From: Imbricaverruca yamaguchii
Lineage: Eukaryota > Arthropoda > Thecostraca > Neoverrucidae
Assembly (NCBI GenBank): GCA_034440575.1
Contig: JAOTOL010001604.1
Location: forward strand, 418,501 to 482,500
Direction of reading: 5' to 3'
Length of the DNA: 64,000 nt
Every line of letters begins with the position of its first letter. The first letter of the stretch is position 1. The notes under the pieces were generated by a model. The model was given only the letters and a program-made list of their open reading frames with translations. It was not told the origin of the DNA and made no database searches. Shown piece after piece: positions 45,795 through 57,640 of this stretch. A program made the position numbers and the translations under genes.

Positions 45795-46098
45795 CTAGTT
45801 TCCCTGAATGACATGCTCATACACTTTGCCTAACACATGGACCCCCTTCTCAGAGAAGTGCAGGCCATCCCTCTGATAGAGGTCCCACGATGCATAAAAC
45901 CTGCACCACTCGTCCACAAAGGTGAAACCTAGCTCATGGCAGAGCTTACCTACCCTGGCGTTGGCTGCCAGTGCCCTAGAGCTCCACTCAGGGGAGGCTC
46001 TAGCCCTAGGCAAAATTGCTATTACAATGACTCTATTGTTACCCTTCAGGGTGGCCAGAAGGGCCCTGTACTCCCGCAGAAGCTCCTCACTCCTAGTC
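45795..46098 (-). pseudogene. CR1 ORF1 C-terminal remnant (SGNH domain end)
   Basis: Retains the end of the SGNH-hydrolase-like domain, including the block V Asp/His in DGLHFSEKG, about 85 percent or more identical by eye to the intact ORF1 at 56684-57640. The nucleophile-bearing block I is lost by 5' truncation. Confidence 0.82.
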
Positions 46099-46682
46099 GC
46101 TTAGTCGCCTAGTCGCTAAGTCGCTCTAAGTCGCTGAATAGGATAGAGGTTTGGGTATTTCTGTATTTATTAATGTACATTTGTATGCCTGCATTCTTTG
46201 CCTGTAGTCAGCGCTGAGATACTACTCAGTCATGCTATTCAACGCTGTTAAGGGTTCATCTCATGGGTCGATGCAGCCAGCCCGTTGTCATTCAGCTTGG
46301 GTTGTGTAAGATTTAATAAATCGCTGAGGCATACTACTTGATTTGTATGGTTTAGGTGCAAGCTCTAGTCGAAAACAATACTTTTTCTTCAAATAAAATG
46401 TACCCTGTTTTTCTGAAGAGCTTGAGTAAAGGATAATTTTAGTTCAAATCAGGCTATCTATGCTGGCGATGCACCATCTCCTTGCTCCAAATCCCGCCTG
46501 CATTAGCTGACAATTACTTGACAAGGATGAAAACAATGCACTTTCTTTCCATCACAACATGCACCATCTTTGTTTCTAATATGTTTATGAAAAGATGAAA
46601 GTCGTCACCAAGGATGAAAACCTAAAACGTCCATTAACTGTGACTTCCCATGCAAAATAGTGAATTATTTTCACTGTCTTGC
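46099..46682. other. No supported feature; short TAGTCGC repeat at start
   Basis: 46096-46136 has about five TAGTCGCTAAGTCGC-like units directly at the CR1 truncation point, possibly target or filler sequence. The rest is AT-rich. Confidence 0.4.
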
Positions 46683-46752
46683 GTGCCACTGACCAAATGG
46701 GACTATAGCTCGCGAACCACTGACCGAATGGGGCTAGAGCTCGCGAACTACT
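46683..46752. repeat. Two units of the 31-bp minisatellite
   Basis: GCCACTGACCAAATGGGACT and GAACCACTGACCGAATGGGG units match the array at 39625-39870 almost exactly. Confidence 0.88.
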
Positions 46753-48235
46753 GAAATGCTTCATGTGACGATGATTGGTTACGCTTCACTTACGTATGAT
46801 GCCTAGAAAATTGTGCATTTGCCGCCGGGCATCCAAAGCCACCAGACCTGGCGGTGTTCACCGGATTCGGGGACGTCATCGGATCGACGTGAATGAAGTT
46901 ATTTTCACCAATGCCATGCATTTCTTCATATTTCCAACAGCTGCTCCTTTCAACATGTCAACAAATATTCAGCTCCAACCGTCCTCATCCATCTCGAGCG
47001 AATTAATTATTTAACGTCTCCGACATTTTCCAAGCATACCCCACCTAATTTCAGATGTATTTAAGGACACTAATTAGAAGCGTAGCCATGACGGGCAAGC
47101 AGAATGGACGAAATCCCGTAATCGACATCCAACTTTTGCACCTGGGAATAATAGATGATCCCCAAGTAATGTCCAAGGCCAAATTTGTGCTGATATCAGG
47201 GCCTTCATAAGTTGATCGCAAACGCCTCTTAAGCGGCAATAAATATACGCATTTAATTATGACCATGGTAATCCTCGGTGCTTTATGAATGTAGAGACAT
47301 GCATCCAATACCATTCGAAGCATAGATCATGGCTTCGGTCAGACCAGGGACAGGCTCAAAATGCGAAGGCTTGATACAATGTTCGCTAAAATCATCACCA
47401 AGGGTAAATCAATAATTATTAATCTTTACCGTTTCCAGAAAACAACCCCAGATTATTCGAAAAGCACAAAACCGGAGGTCAACCTGGGTCAATGGCCATA
47501 AATGGCCTTGAAAAAGTACAGGAACAATTTCTGAACATGAACCTAGTCATCCTATTGGCCCAAGCCACACAAAAAAAATGTCGTCTTAGGTCACAATGTA
47601 AGGTCGAATTGCGATAATCCGGAACTTCATCAGGAAACCGTCGGATGTTGCCTCTCGTAATATCATAGCTCCGTGACCTGATATAACAAACTATTCTTAC
47701 CAAGATCTGCGAAAAAGACGCCCAAATGGTGCTAAAGATGTTGATAGTTTCCTTTGAACGGTTGGGAGGCTATTCACAGAAATATACTGGTGATTCCCCC
47801 CACACCCACCCTACCCCACCCCACCCCACCAACCCACCCCCACCCTGCTCCACAGACACACCTGCACACACACACACACACACCAGCGAGGGTTAAATTG
47901 ATTCGTTGGGTATTCCCATCCAGGGTGACCCAGTTGCAAACTTGGACTGTACATGCGGGCCGACTCGCTCGGCCCCACCACTTCCCCATACCCGCCTCCG
48001 TCGCCACCGTCGAAGCGCGGGTTAATACTCTGTCACGAGGTAATGACTAACGAGAACGTCGCTACGGCTCCCCCGACTCACACAAACTGGCGACAGACGG
48101 AGCTGGGCAGACACTGCAGGGGCATCGCAGACACCCCAGAGACGAGCCGCAGCCGATATCACAGATGCACTGCAGATACACTGCATACACACTATATACA
48201 CCACGCAGACTAGGCTGGGCAGACACAGTGCAGGG
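46753..48235. other. No supported gene; CCCACC/CA simple repeat at 47790-47885
   Basis: ORFs are short and unrecognised. A (CCCAC)n stretch and a small (CA)n tract lie at 47795-47883. Confidence 0.45.
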
Positions 48236-49990
48236 TCCAGAAGAGCGGTACCCTCCAGAGGAGCGGTAGCCTCCAGAGGAGCGGTACCCTCCAGAAGAGC
48301 GGTACCCTCCAGAGGAGCGGTACCCTCCAGAGGAGCGGTACCCTCCAGAGGAGCGGTACCCTCCAGAAGAGCGGTACCCTCCAGAGGAGCGGTACCCTCC
48401 AGAGGAGCGGTACCCTCCGGAGGAGCGGTACCCTCCAGAGGAGCGGTACCCTCCAGAGGAGCGGTACCCTCTAGAGGAGCGGCACCATCCGGCGGAGCGG
48501 TACTCTCCAGAGGAGCGGCACCCTCCAGAAGAGCAGTACCCTCCAGAGGAGCGGCACCATCCGGCGGAGCGGCACTCTCCAGAGGAGCGGCACCCTCCAG
48601 AGGAGCGGCACTCTCCAGAGGAGCGATACCCTCCAGAGGAGCGGCACTCTCCAGAGGAGCGGCACTCGCCAGAGGAGCGGTCGGTACCCTCCAGAGCGGT
48701 ACCCTCCAGAGCGGCACTCTCCAGAGGAGCGGTACCCTCCAGAGCGGCACCATCCGGCGGAGCGGTACCCTCCAGAGGAGCGGCACCATCCGGCGGAGCG
48801 GTACTCTCCAGAGGAGCGGCACTCTCCAGAGGAGCGGTACCCTCCAGAGCGGTACCCTCCAGAGCGGCAGTCTCCAGAGGAGCGGTACCCTCAGAGCGGC
48901 ACCCTCCAGAGGAGCGGCACCCTCCAGAGGAGCGGTACTCTCCAGAGGAGCGGTACCATCCGGCGGACCGGCACCCTCCAGAGGAGCGGTACTCTCAGAG
49001 GAGCGGCACCTCCAAGGAGCGGCACTCGCCAGAGGAGCGGTACCCTCCAGAGCGGTACTTCCAGAGCGGTACCCTCCAGAGCGGTACTCTCCAGAGGAGC
49101 GGCACTCTCCAGAGGAGCGATACCCTCCAGAGCGGCACCCTCCAGAGGAGCGGCACCATCCGGCGGAGCGGTACTCTCCAGAGGAGCGGCACTCGCCAGA
49201 GGAGCGGTACCCTCCAGAGCGGTACCCTCCAGAGCGGCACTCTCCAGAGGAGCGGTACCCTCCAGAGCGGCACCCTCCAGAGGAGCGGCACCCTCCAGAG
49301 GAGCGGTACTCTCCAGAGGAGCGGTACCATCCGGCGGACCGGCACCCTCCCGAGGACCGGCACCCTCCCGAGGAGCGGCACCCTCCAGAGGAGCGGTACC
49401 ATCCGGCGGACCGGCACCCTCCAGAGGAGCGGCACCCTCCAGAGGAGCGGTACTCTCCAGAGGAGCGGCACTCGCCAGAGGAGCGGTACCCTCCAGAGCG
49501 GCACCCTCCAGAGGAGCGGCACCCTCCAGAGGAGCGGCACTCTCCAGAGGAGCGGTACTCTCCAGAGGAGCGGCACCCTCCAGAGGAGCGGTACTCTCCA
49601 GAGGAGCGGCACTCGCCAGAGGAGCGGTACCCTCCAGAGCGGTACCCTCCAGAGCGGCACTCTCCAGAGGAGCGGTACCCTCCAGAGCGGCACCCTCCAG
49701 AGGAGCGGCACCCTCCAGAGGAGCGGTACTCTCCAGAGGAGCGGCACTCTCCAGAGGAGCGGCACTCTCCAGAGGAGCGGCACTCTCCAGAGGAGCGGTA
49801 CTCTCCAGAGGAGCGGCACCCTCCAGAGGAGCGGTACTCTCCAGAGGAGCGGTACCATCCAGAGGAGCGGTACTCTCCAGAGGAGCGGCACTCGCCAGAG
49901 GAGCGGTACCATCCGGCGGACCGGCACCCTCCAGAGGAGCGGTACTCTCCAGAGGAGCGGCACCCTCCAGAGGAGCGGCACCCTCTCCCC
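48236..49990. repeat. GC-rich minisatellite, 18-bp unit AGAGGAGCGGTACCCTCC, about 95 copies
   Basis: Units alternate AGAGGAGCGGYACYCTCC with short AGAGCGGTACCCTCC-type deletions and CATCCGGCGG variants. The period of 18 keeps all three minus frames open for long distances (671, 355 and shorter codon stretches), giving spurious six-residue repeats (SSGEYR, LLWRVP, APLEGT). Blocks of several units recur about 420 bp apart (for example around 49190 and 49610), showing higher-order duplication. I do not annotate a protein. Confidence 0.95.
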
Positions 49991-50189
49991 AACGCTTGAT
50001 CTAAGTGTGACGGACCATGGAGACCAATCATGGGCACTCCATCCCCGATACACTATAACCACAACTACAACAGCAGCATTGGGTCGGACAACGTGCCGGC
50101 AGCCGTGTCTGTCCGCCTGGCAGTGTGTTGTGGGGCGCCCTGAGCCGCTTTGGACACGTCGGCGGTCGTTTCGGACGCCTTCAGGTGTG

Positions 50190-50840
50190 GTTTGTCTCGT
50201 TTAACTAGACACATTTGGACCACAGGCCGGCCAAAGTACGCTCGCTCGATAACCGCATACTCATCGGACTCGCTACACTGCGTCATAAGTTTTCTCACAT
50301 TACGAGACGGGTGCTAATTGAGTCACTCGTGTTCCCCTATATAAGATACTGTGTGTCTGTCTGGGGAAGTTGTAACAAGGCCCAGAAACGACGCATTCAA
50401 AAATGCACACTTTGGTGCAAGGATTGTCGCCGGCTTACACTACCGGGATCATGTGTCGCAAACGTTGAAAGAACTAGGATAGTTGAAATTGGACGACTTC
50501 ATATCCAAGGCAGATGCTCACTCAGTTTTCAAAATTATGAACGAGTTCACTGGCTCAGAACTCATTCGGGTAACTTAACTGTCGCTCAACTGTGTCGCAA
50601 CGGAGCACCACAGCCACGGCTAACGGTGATCTCCAGGTACCACGATGCCGCACAGAATTCGCGTGACGCTCCTTCATACCGAGAGCTTGCCGAATGTGGA
50701 ACAATCTGCCTCCAGATGTGAGGAATTCAGGCGGCTACAGTGTTTTCAGGCGGAGGCTTTCGGTCATGCTGCACATGTCCAGGCTCTAATTTTCGTGTAT
50801 GCTCAAATTGCTAGTGTTTCCGCGTTATGAGTGTATGATC
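50190..50840 (+). pseudogene. L2-like LINE RT thumb and C-terminal fragment
   Basis: Plus-strand 3' fragment. The landmarks are LRHKFSHITRRVLIESLVFP, YIRYCVSVWGSCNKAQKRRIQ and, after a frameshift, an end reading like WNNLPPDVR...FRRRLSVMLH. This C-terminal pattern is common in L2-type LINEs. It lacks endonuclease and palm. Same group as the fragments at 15879 and 36362. Confidence 0.7.
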
Positions 50841-50973
50841 TTGACGATGGTGTGTGCGGCACATTGATGCACCTGTAACGGAGACTGAAAACCCCGCTCG
50901 GGAGGATCCGGAAATACATTACATTGCATTACCTCCATTGCCAGCACAACCGCGACCAAGACGGCCTCGCTGC

Positions 50974-51140
50974 AGCTGCCGACCCCGACAGCGGCGGGAG
51001 TGTTGACACCATCAGCTGCCGACCCCGACAGCGGCGGGAGTATCAGGTCGGGGGGTGACACTATCAGCTGCCGACCCCGACAGCGGCGGGAGTGTTGACA
51101 CCATCAGTCGCCGACCCCGACAGCGGCGGGAGTGTTGACA
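50974..51140. repeat. Tandem repeat, 40-52-bp unit, 4 copies
   Basis: GCTGCCGACCCCGACAGCGG recurs at 50974, 51015, 51067 and (as GTCGCC...) 51107. Confidence 0.9.
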
Positions 51141-51779
51141 CCCTCGCCTGTAGTACGGCCCCGTGGGGTATGCGGGTGAATAGCAGTGTTAAAACAATAT
51201 GTATTTGCTGGGTGTGAAATGGCAAAAGTACAGTAGGATATTGTAAATATCCATGAAAACTATGTCGCTTAAAATATCGCTGATGCCCTTCAAACACAAC
51301 TTTGTGTCCATAGCGTGCTTATGCATGTACAGTGTGTATAGTACATGTGACAACCTATATTAGAAGCGTTATTGCACAGGATGTTATATTTACCGGAAGA
51401 GAAGGCCAACGTTTCGACCAAACAATTTCATCAGGGTGTACCCACTTTTCATCCCGATGAAGGCGTTGAGTCCAAATGTTTGTGTTCTCTTCTGGTGAAT
51501 ATAACGCCCTGTACCGTAACACTGTTGCTCAAAGTGCAACACAAACCGTAACACTGTTGCTCAGTCCAGTCCAGTGCGCCGGAGGAGACGGACGTGCCAG
51601 CTCCAGACATTTTGGACGGAATTCGACGCACTACCACAGGGAGTTGAATTTTCCTTTTGTATCCTTACCTTCTGTCTATTGTGATAGGGAGATAATCATC
51701 AGGCAATACTTTTGACTAAATATCATATTACTAAACTAGACATAACCTAAACTCGGATTGTACCTGGACCGGAGGTGTT
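51141..51779. other. Spacer / possible 5' UTR of the ORF1 that follows
   Basis: A 32-bp direct repeat around CGTAACACTGTTGCTCA occurs at 51517 and 51549. No gene recognised. The part adjoining 51780 may be 5' UTR of the orphan LINE ORF1. Confidence 0.35.
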
Positions 51780-52580
51780 ATGGACGAAATTAAAGAACAA
51801 ATTCAAGAAGCAGTGAATGAAAAGATGAAGGCTCTTCGAGAGGAAATGGAGGATATTAGAAAGGAAAATAGGAAAACAAACAACCAGCTAAAACAACTCA
51901 TGGAGGAAAACAAGGTTCTAAAAAAACAAATTTCAGAATTGAATTGCACGGTTGATACTATTGAACAGTACACTCGAAAGGATTCGCTCATTTTAGGTGG
52001 TGGTGGATTCCCATCAGCCCCAATAGGCTCTTTTGAAGCTCCAGAAAGAACCAGGGAGATTACCAAAAAAATAATCGAGAAGCTGGGTGTAAAGCTCTCT
52101 GGCAGCATATCTGCGTGTCATCGTCTGCGCCAAAACAGGCGTGTACTGATCAAATTTCAGGATTTAGCTGATAGAAATGCAGTATATGAAGCAAAATTCA
52201 AGCAAACAGGAGAACACAAAACAAAAATAACCATACATGAAAACCTTACTGCAAAACGCGCAAAGCAAGTATAGGTGCTGGGTGAAATGTGGGAAAAGAA
52301 ACAAATTTGCAACTATCATACTAAAAATGGCAACATCATGGCCCGTAAAACAAAGGAACAAAAGTATGCGCACATACATCCAGACATGAGCAGGGAAGAG
52401 ATAATGGATGCAACTGAGAAAGGACCACACAAAACAGAAAGAACATGGAACAATAGCTCCAATCAACAAACACGAGACAACACCCTAGCTGGACGAGTTG
52501 CTTCCCAGAGGTTTGACCTAGGGGAGTATGTTGTCAGGACAACCAGGAGTGGGAAGGCAAGCAGAGGGGGAAAGGACTAG
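51780..52580 (+). pseudogene. Orphan LINE ORF1 (coiled coil plus RRM-like, L1-ORF1 style)
   Basis: Starts with ATG at 51780. Residues 1-65 form a charged coiled coil with heptad Leu/Ile (QLKQLMEENKVLKKQISEL). Next comes a Tyr-Thr-Arg-Lys-Asp motif, an RRM-like region (LGVKLSGSISACHRL, RRVLIKFQDLADRNAVYEAK) and the signature HENLTAKRA. A TAG at 52272-52274 interrupts the frame, which then continues in register to 52580 (NYHTKNGNIMARKT... and a basic tail). Such proteins bind element RNA as trimers in the L1, L2, Crack and Daphne types. One nonsense codon is the only break. The matching ORF2 does not follow directly. Confidence 0.75.
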
Positions 52581-52582
52581 GG

Positions 52583-53569
52583 GAATGGAAGTAAGCCCAG
52601 AGCAGCAAAAATGATCATGCATGTGTACTTGTACTGAAATATATGGTGTCAGATGGTTGGAATATACAAGATACCTTTATGAAACAATACTTACTGGTAT
52701 CATCATAATAACCAAATCATCTTAATCATTTTGGTAAATTGAGTGGTTCTGATTCAATGGAGTGAAACATATAAATAGGCATGTGGACACCAGCATTCTT
52801 GATGGATGACTTTTTGACTCATATGCAATGACCAAACAAAGATGCCCCTGGCCAGCTCCCATTCATACTGCCAGTGTGCTATTAGTATGATGTGGGAGTA
52901 TGGTGAGTGAATGTGTGTGTGAATGAATGAATGAGCCACTTGCCATGGCCTGCTTCAAAGAAGCATCTTAACCTGAACCACCAGGGGTGTCAAGCAACAG
53001 CTCCAGTTGCAATTTGATAAATTATGGAGCAGCCTGCCCAGAAGGTATAGGCAAACCAATGAAGAAGGTGGATGATATTCACCTGTGATATTTAACACAC
53101 AACATACCTATCAAGACTGGCTGGTGATATCTTGCTGGAACATGTGGAGCTCATTGATGGAAACACTTATTATTATAAATTTGACTAGTTCAGTGATAGT
53201 AACTTGCATCCATCCTTCTTGGCACCTGTGCTTCGGTCTTCTAGTACAATGCAAAATGAACTGATCTGGTTTACTGATTCGGTCCTGCCTGTTTCCCTGG
53301 ATGCCATGCAGATATTCCTGTTAGATACCCGATAAAACATGCCACCAACTGGTTTTAGACATCTGAAATTTAACTTGTCCAGCTAATTAGGTACCTGCAT
53401 AGGTTACCTCCAAAATAAACATGATGTACATCAAACTATTCCTACCTGACCTGCGTTTATATTTTAATACTGTGATAAATGGATAGATAGGAGTTAGTAA
53501 CAGATGCATAATTACCTATGTAGGTGTCTATGCAATCATATTTAAATTCACACAGGTCCTGCATAGGTA
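52583..53569. other. No supported feature
   Basis: AT-rich DNA between the orphan ORF1 and the CR1. If it were one LINE, ORF2 should begin here; no endonuclease motif is seen. Confidence 0.4.
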
Positions 53570-53672
53570 CATAAAGACATAAAGACATAAAAGATCAGTG
53601 CAACTCTGAGCCACAAGGGCCCTTCTTGGATGCACTCTGTACACTGAACCAGTTGCCCACCAAATCTGCCAA

Positions 53673-56600
53673 TCAGCCCTCCCTGTAATACTGAAAAGCA
53701 AGCCCTCTATTCTTATAATGATTGTCTATGCTGTTTTTAAAGATGTTCAATGTTCTGCTACTGACGATGTTTTCTGGCAGCTGGTTCCAGTGTTCCACTA
53801 CCCTGTTGGTGAAGAAAGTTTGCCTTAACCTTGCTCTGCTGTGGTTAATTTTAATTTTGAATTTATGACCTCTAATTGAATCATTTCTGTTAAATTCAAA
53901 CATTTCCCCAAGGTATCCCCTCTCCAGACGATTGACAAATTTAAAGACCTCGATGAGATCTCCTCTCAGCCTTCTATATCTAAGTGAAAACATATTCAAT
54001 TTCTTCAATCTTTCCTCATATGCCAGGTTGCTTATGCCATTAACCATTTTTGTAGCCCTCCTTTGTACCTCTCTCTCAAAGCCAACAATCTTTTTCATAG
54101 CTAGGAGACCAAGCTTGGATGCAGTATTCCAAATGTGGCCTGACGTATGCACAGTAAAGCTTTCGGATCACTTCCTCACTTCTGTATGATACATTCCTAT
54201 TTATTGCCCCGAGCATTCTCAGTGCCTTCTTCCTGGCTTCCTTGGTCTGTTCTGATGCCCCCAATTTTGTGTTTAGAATAACACCTAAATCCTTCTCCTG
54301 TTGAGTCACTGATAGCACTTGGCCACCCATCAAGTATGGAGCCTTCATATGCTGCTTACCTACATGCATGATTTTGCACTTATCAAAGTTAAATTTCATT
54401 TGCCATTCTTCGGACCACTTCACAAGTTCGTCTAAGTCTTTTTGCAGCGAGATATGCTCATCCTGACCTGTTATTGCCCTAAAGACCTTCAAATCATCTG
54501 CAAATTTCAAAACTTTACTGCTTAGGCCACTTTCAATGTTATTTACAAATATAATGAACAGTAATGGCCCTAGTACTGACCCCTGGGGGACTCCACTAAG
54601 AACATTTTGCCATGATGACTTTGTACCATTTAGCATCACTCTTTGCTGTCTATCTGAAAGCCACAACTCTATCCATTTTAAGATGCTACCTGCAATACCA
54701 TGGGACTGAAACTGTATCATTAACCGTTTATGGGGTACCTTGTCAAAGGCCTTACTAAAGTCAAGATATGCTACATCAACCTGATTTCCCTGATCAAATT
54801 GTTCTGTGGCGAAGTTCAAAAAGTCCAAGAGGTTTGTGAGACACGATCGTCCTTTTCTAAATCCATGTTGAGTATCTTGAATCAATCTGCTACCTTCCAG
54901 ATAACTAACTATTCTATCCTTGATAATTGATTCGAGTACCTTGCAGACTATGGATGTGAGACTTATTGGCCTATAGTTTTCAACTTTCCCTCTTTCTCCT
55001 TTCTTGAAAATAGGAACTACATTTGCCCTTTTCCAATCGGTTGGAATTTCATTATGTGAAACTGATCTACAAAATATTATACTAAGTGGAAATGCCAGTT
55101 CCTTTTCAGTTTCCCGCAGCACCCTAGCATAAATATCATCAGGTCCTGCTGCCTTATTTGGCTTTATTTTCCTGATATGATTGTAAACAACATCACTACC
55201 AATGAAATCAACATCATTTGTCAGATCCCATGTCACTGAACTATGGTGTACGGTCGGCAGATTGGTCATATCTTCCAATGTAAACACTGATTTGAACTGC
55301 TTGCTCAGCTCCTCAACCATCTCACTATCCTCACCCAATGTAGTCCCGTTTACTTCCAGTGGACCAATTGTGTTAGAAACTTTACTCAGCTTGTAGAAAC
55401 TAAAGAACTTTTTACTGTCCCCATTACAGTTTCTAGCTAAATCCAGTTCCTATGCTCGCTTTGCTGCTCTGGTTTTTTGCTTCACAGTGTCTCTAGCTTT
55501 TCGATACGCCTTTAGATTAATGACATTTGAGGCTTCTTTAAAAACTCTAAATGCAGTTTTCTTAGCCCTAATTGCTTTTATCACGTCTGGTGTAAGCCAT
55601 GCTGGCTTTCCTACCCTTCTTTTGCGTCTTTGCTTTTGGGGGACATGTCTAATCTGAGTTTCCTTTAAGTAAGATTTGAACTTTTCCCACATTTCATAGG
55701 CATTTAAATTGGAGAATTCTTCTTCCCATCTGATGGCACTTAAAGCCGCTCTCATGCCGTTAAAGTCTGCTCTGTTGAAATTTGGAACCTTTACCAAATT
55801 ATCCTTGATAGTTCCCCTACATGTGCCTTGAATCTAACTATGTTATGGTCACTTTTTCCCAGAGTTTCGCCTACAGTCAAGTCTTGAACCAAGTCACTTA
55901 AATCCGAGAATACAAGGTCCAAGAATGAACCATGCCTGGTAGGTTCCGATACAAACTGGTGTAAGAACAGGTCCTCTTCAAGGCATTTCCTGAACATTTT
56001 GCATGATGGGGAGCCAACACCAGCATTTTCATAACCTTTTAGATTAAAGTCACCGAGAATAAGGCACTTCCTCTTAAAGTTTCTCCTGATTTCCTCACAG
56101 ATCACCTTGTCAAGCTCCAGTTGCTGAGAATGTGGCAGGGTTCCTGATCGGTAGATAGCTCCTATCCTCAGAGTATTGCTGTTGCCTTTTCCCACAGTGA
56201 CATCAAGCCAAATGGACTCCACAGACACATTTTTATCCCCACCTGCTACTTTTTGAGAACTGAATAAGCTATTCACATAGAGCATTACACCACCCCCTTT
56301 CATTGCTGGACCCCTATTGCACGAAAACATATTGTATCCCTGGATCTCATAGTCCTGTAAGTTATCTCCAAAATATCCTTCACTGACCCATGCCTCCGTA
56401 ATGCAAACAAAATCCGTTTCCTCCTCAGCAACATAACACTTGAACTCATCAAATTTGGAACGGATACTCTGAGCATTAAACATCATGCACCTAACAAATG
56501 CTCCATAACCACCTTTGGCTTTTTCATATTGAGGAGTTCTTTTATGACTAGATGAACTATAACTCTGTCCTCTTGAGTTGCTGCTGTCCCTATTTGCAGA

Positions 56601-56675
56601 CTTTGAGGTTCTATTGCCTTGGCTGACACTATTGGAATATTCCTGAGTTGGCAATGCAATTTCATCCCTCCCCAC
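53673..56675 (-). pseudogene. CR1 ORF2: APE endonuclease and reverse transcriptase
   Basis: Nicks target DNA and reverse-transcribes the element RNA. The endonuclease (56550-55800) is complete: FNAQSIRSK, catalytic ITEAW, IYRSG, GDFNLKG, LDLVFSD and the terminal SDHNIV. A frameshift near 55800 leads to a linker frame (55797-55452) ended by TAG at about 55450, after which the same frame continues into the RT. The RT shows FRKGRSCLTNLLDF, LDFSKAFDKVP (motif A), GVPQGSVLGPLLFIIFVNN (motif B) and KFADDLKVF (motif C, both Asp intact). A second frameshift near 54110 separates the thumb and C-terminal domain (54152-53673). No RNase H, as expected for CR1. Confidence 0.88.
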
Positions 56676-56683
56676 CCCATTTC

Positions 56684-57640
56684 CTAGTTTCCCTGAAGGA
56701 CATGCTCATATACTTTGCCTAACACATGGACCCCCTTCTCAGAAAAATGCAGGCCATCCTTCTGATAGAGGTCCCACGATGCATAAAACCTGCTCCACTC
56801 GTCTACAAATGTAAAACCTAGCTCCTGGCAGAGCTTTCCTACCCTGGTGTTAGCTGCCAGTGCCCTAGAGCTCCACTCAGGGGAGGCTCTAGCCCTAGGC
56901 AAAATTCCTGTTACAAGTACTCTATTGGTACCCTTCAGGGTGGCCAGAAGGGCCCTGTACTCCCGCAGAAGCTCCTCGCTCCTAGTATGACCTATGTTAT
57001 TTACCCCTACATGCACTATGACTGTGTTAAACTGGTGATCACTGGTGACCTGTGCCACCGCAGTTACCAGGTCCTTCACCTTGGCACCAGGCCTGGTGAT
57101 GCACCTCCTGTCCCTCCTACCTTTACAAAATACCCGCTCTAAATGACGCACACGAGAGTCTCCTATGACCAGCACTGACTCCTTACTACTGCTATCCTGG
57201 GGGCAGTCATCCAATGCCTGGAACATATTTGTTGTTACTATGCCTGCCCGCTGGGCCGGTCGGCTACACTTCCTCCTGCTCCTACCACCTGCCACCTGCC
57301 ACTCACCGACCCTTTCCTTAGGTTCGCGTCTCCAAATCCTCCACCCCCTGACCTCATGCCACTTCCCCTCCTGTGACCTACCAGAACTACCCCTCCTCTG
57401 TTCACTATTAACACTATTAACACTCCCCTCTTGAGAGATCCCAGCCACCTCCACAGTAGGGGAAACCTCAGCTACCTGGTGGCCTGCGACCACCTGGGCA
57501 TATGATGTCCCTGCTACGGATTGACCCCTTGTTGCTTTATCTTGCCTACCCTGTGCAACAAGGGCAGCCTTGAGGTTGGAAACCTCTGCCTTAAGGGTCC
57601 TAATTTCTTCCTCTAGTGCCTGCATCCTGGTCGAAACCAT
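56684..57640 (-). CDS. CR1 ORF1: coiled coil plus SGNH-hydrolase-like protein (318 aa, intact)
   Basis: The only undamaged retrotransposon ORF in the window. Residues 1-35 form a leucine-rich coiled coil (MQALEEEIRTLKAEVSNLK), likely for self-association. 35-150 is a low-complexity, basic linker. 155-318 is an SGNH/GDSL hydrolase-like domain: block I VIGDSR with Ser162, block II Gly185 in RPGAK, block III HVGVNN with Asn214-215, block V DGLHFS with Asp295 and His298. Esterase-bearing ORF1s are known in CR1/L2-type LINEs; their role is thought to involve lipid or RNP handling and is unsettled. The full catalytic set and open frame point to recent activity. The ORF2 frame opens within ten bases of its stop. 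Confidence 0.88.
   Translation of the reverse strand: MVSTRMQALEEEIRTLKAEVSNLKAALVAQGRQDKATRGQSVAGTSYAQVVAGHQVAEVSPTVEVAGISQEGSVNSVNSEQRRGSSGRSQEGKWHEVRGWRIWRREPKERVGEWQVAGGRSRRKCSRPAQRAGIVTTNMFQALDDCPQDSSSKESVLVIGDSRVRHLERVFCKGRRDRRCITRPGAKVKDLVTAVAQVTSDHQFNTVIVHVGVNNIGHTRSEELLREYRALLATLKGTNRVLVTGILPRARASPEWSSRALAANTRVGKLCQELGFTFVDEWSRFYASWDLYQKDGLHFSEKGVHVLGKVYEHVLQGN

Larger units (their letters stand above)
43543..46098 (-). mobile_element. CR1 LINE, copy 2: 5'-truncated and internally deleted
   Basis: Minus-strand copy. The 3' octamer tail is at 43543-43566. The copy contains the last 72 codons of ORF1 (46013-45795), then the ORF2 endonuclease, then an internal deletion at about 45058 relative to the copy at 53.6-57.6 kb (roughly 830 bp lost: endonuclease C-terminus through RT N-terminus), then RT and C-terminus. 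The 5' end stops abruptly at about 46098, followed by short TAGTCGC repeats. Confidence 0.88.

Noticed and set aside
48022..50037. 671-residue minus-strand ORF with six-residue repeats
   Set aside because: It is the translation of an 18-bp minisatellite; other frames of the same DNA are equally open, so there is no coding signal.
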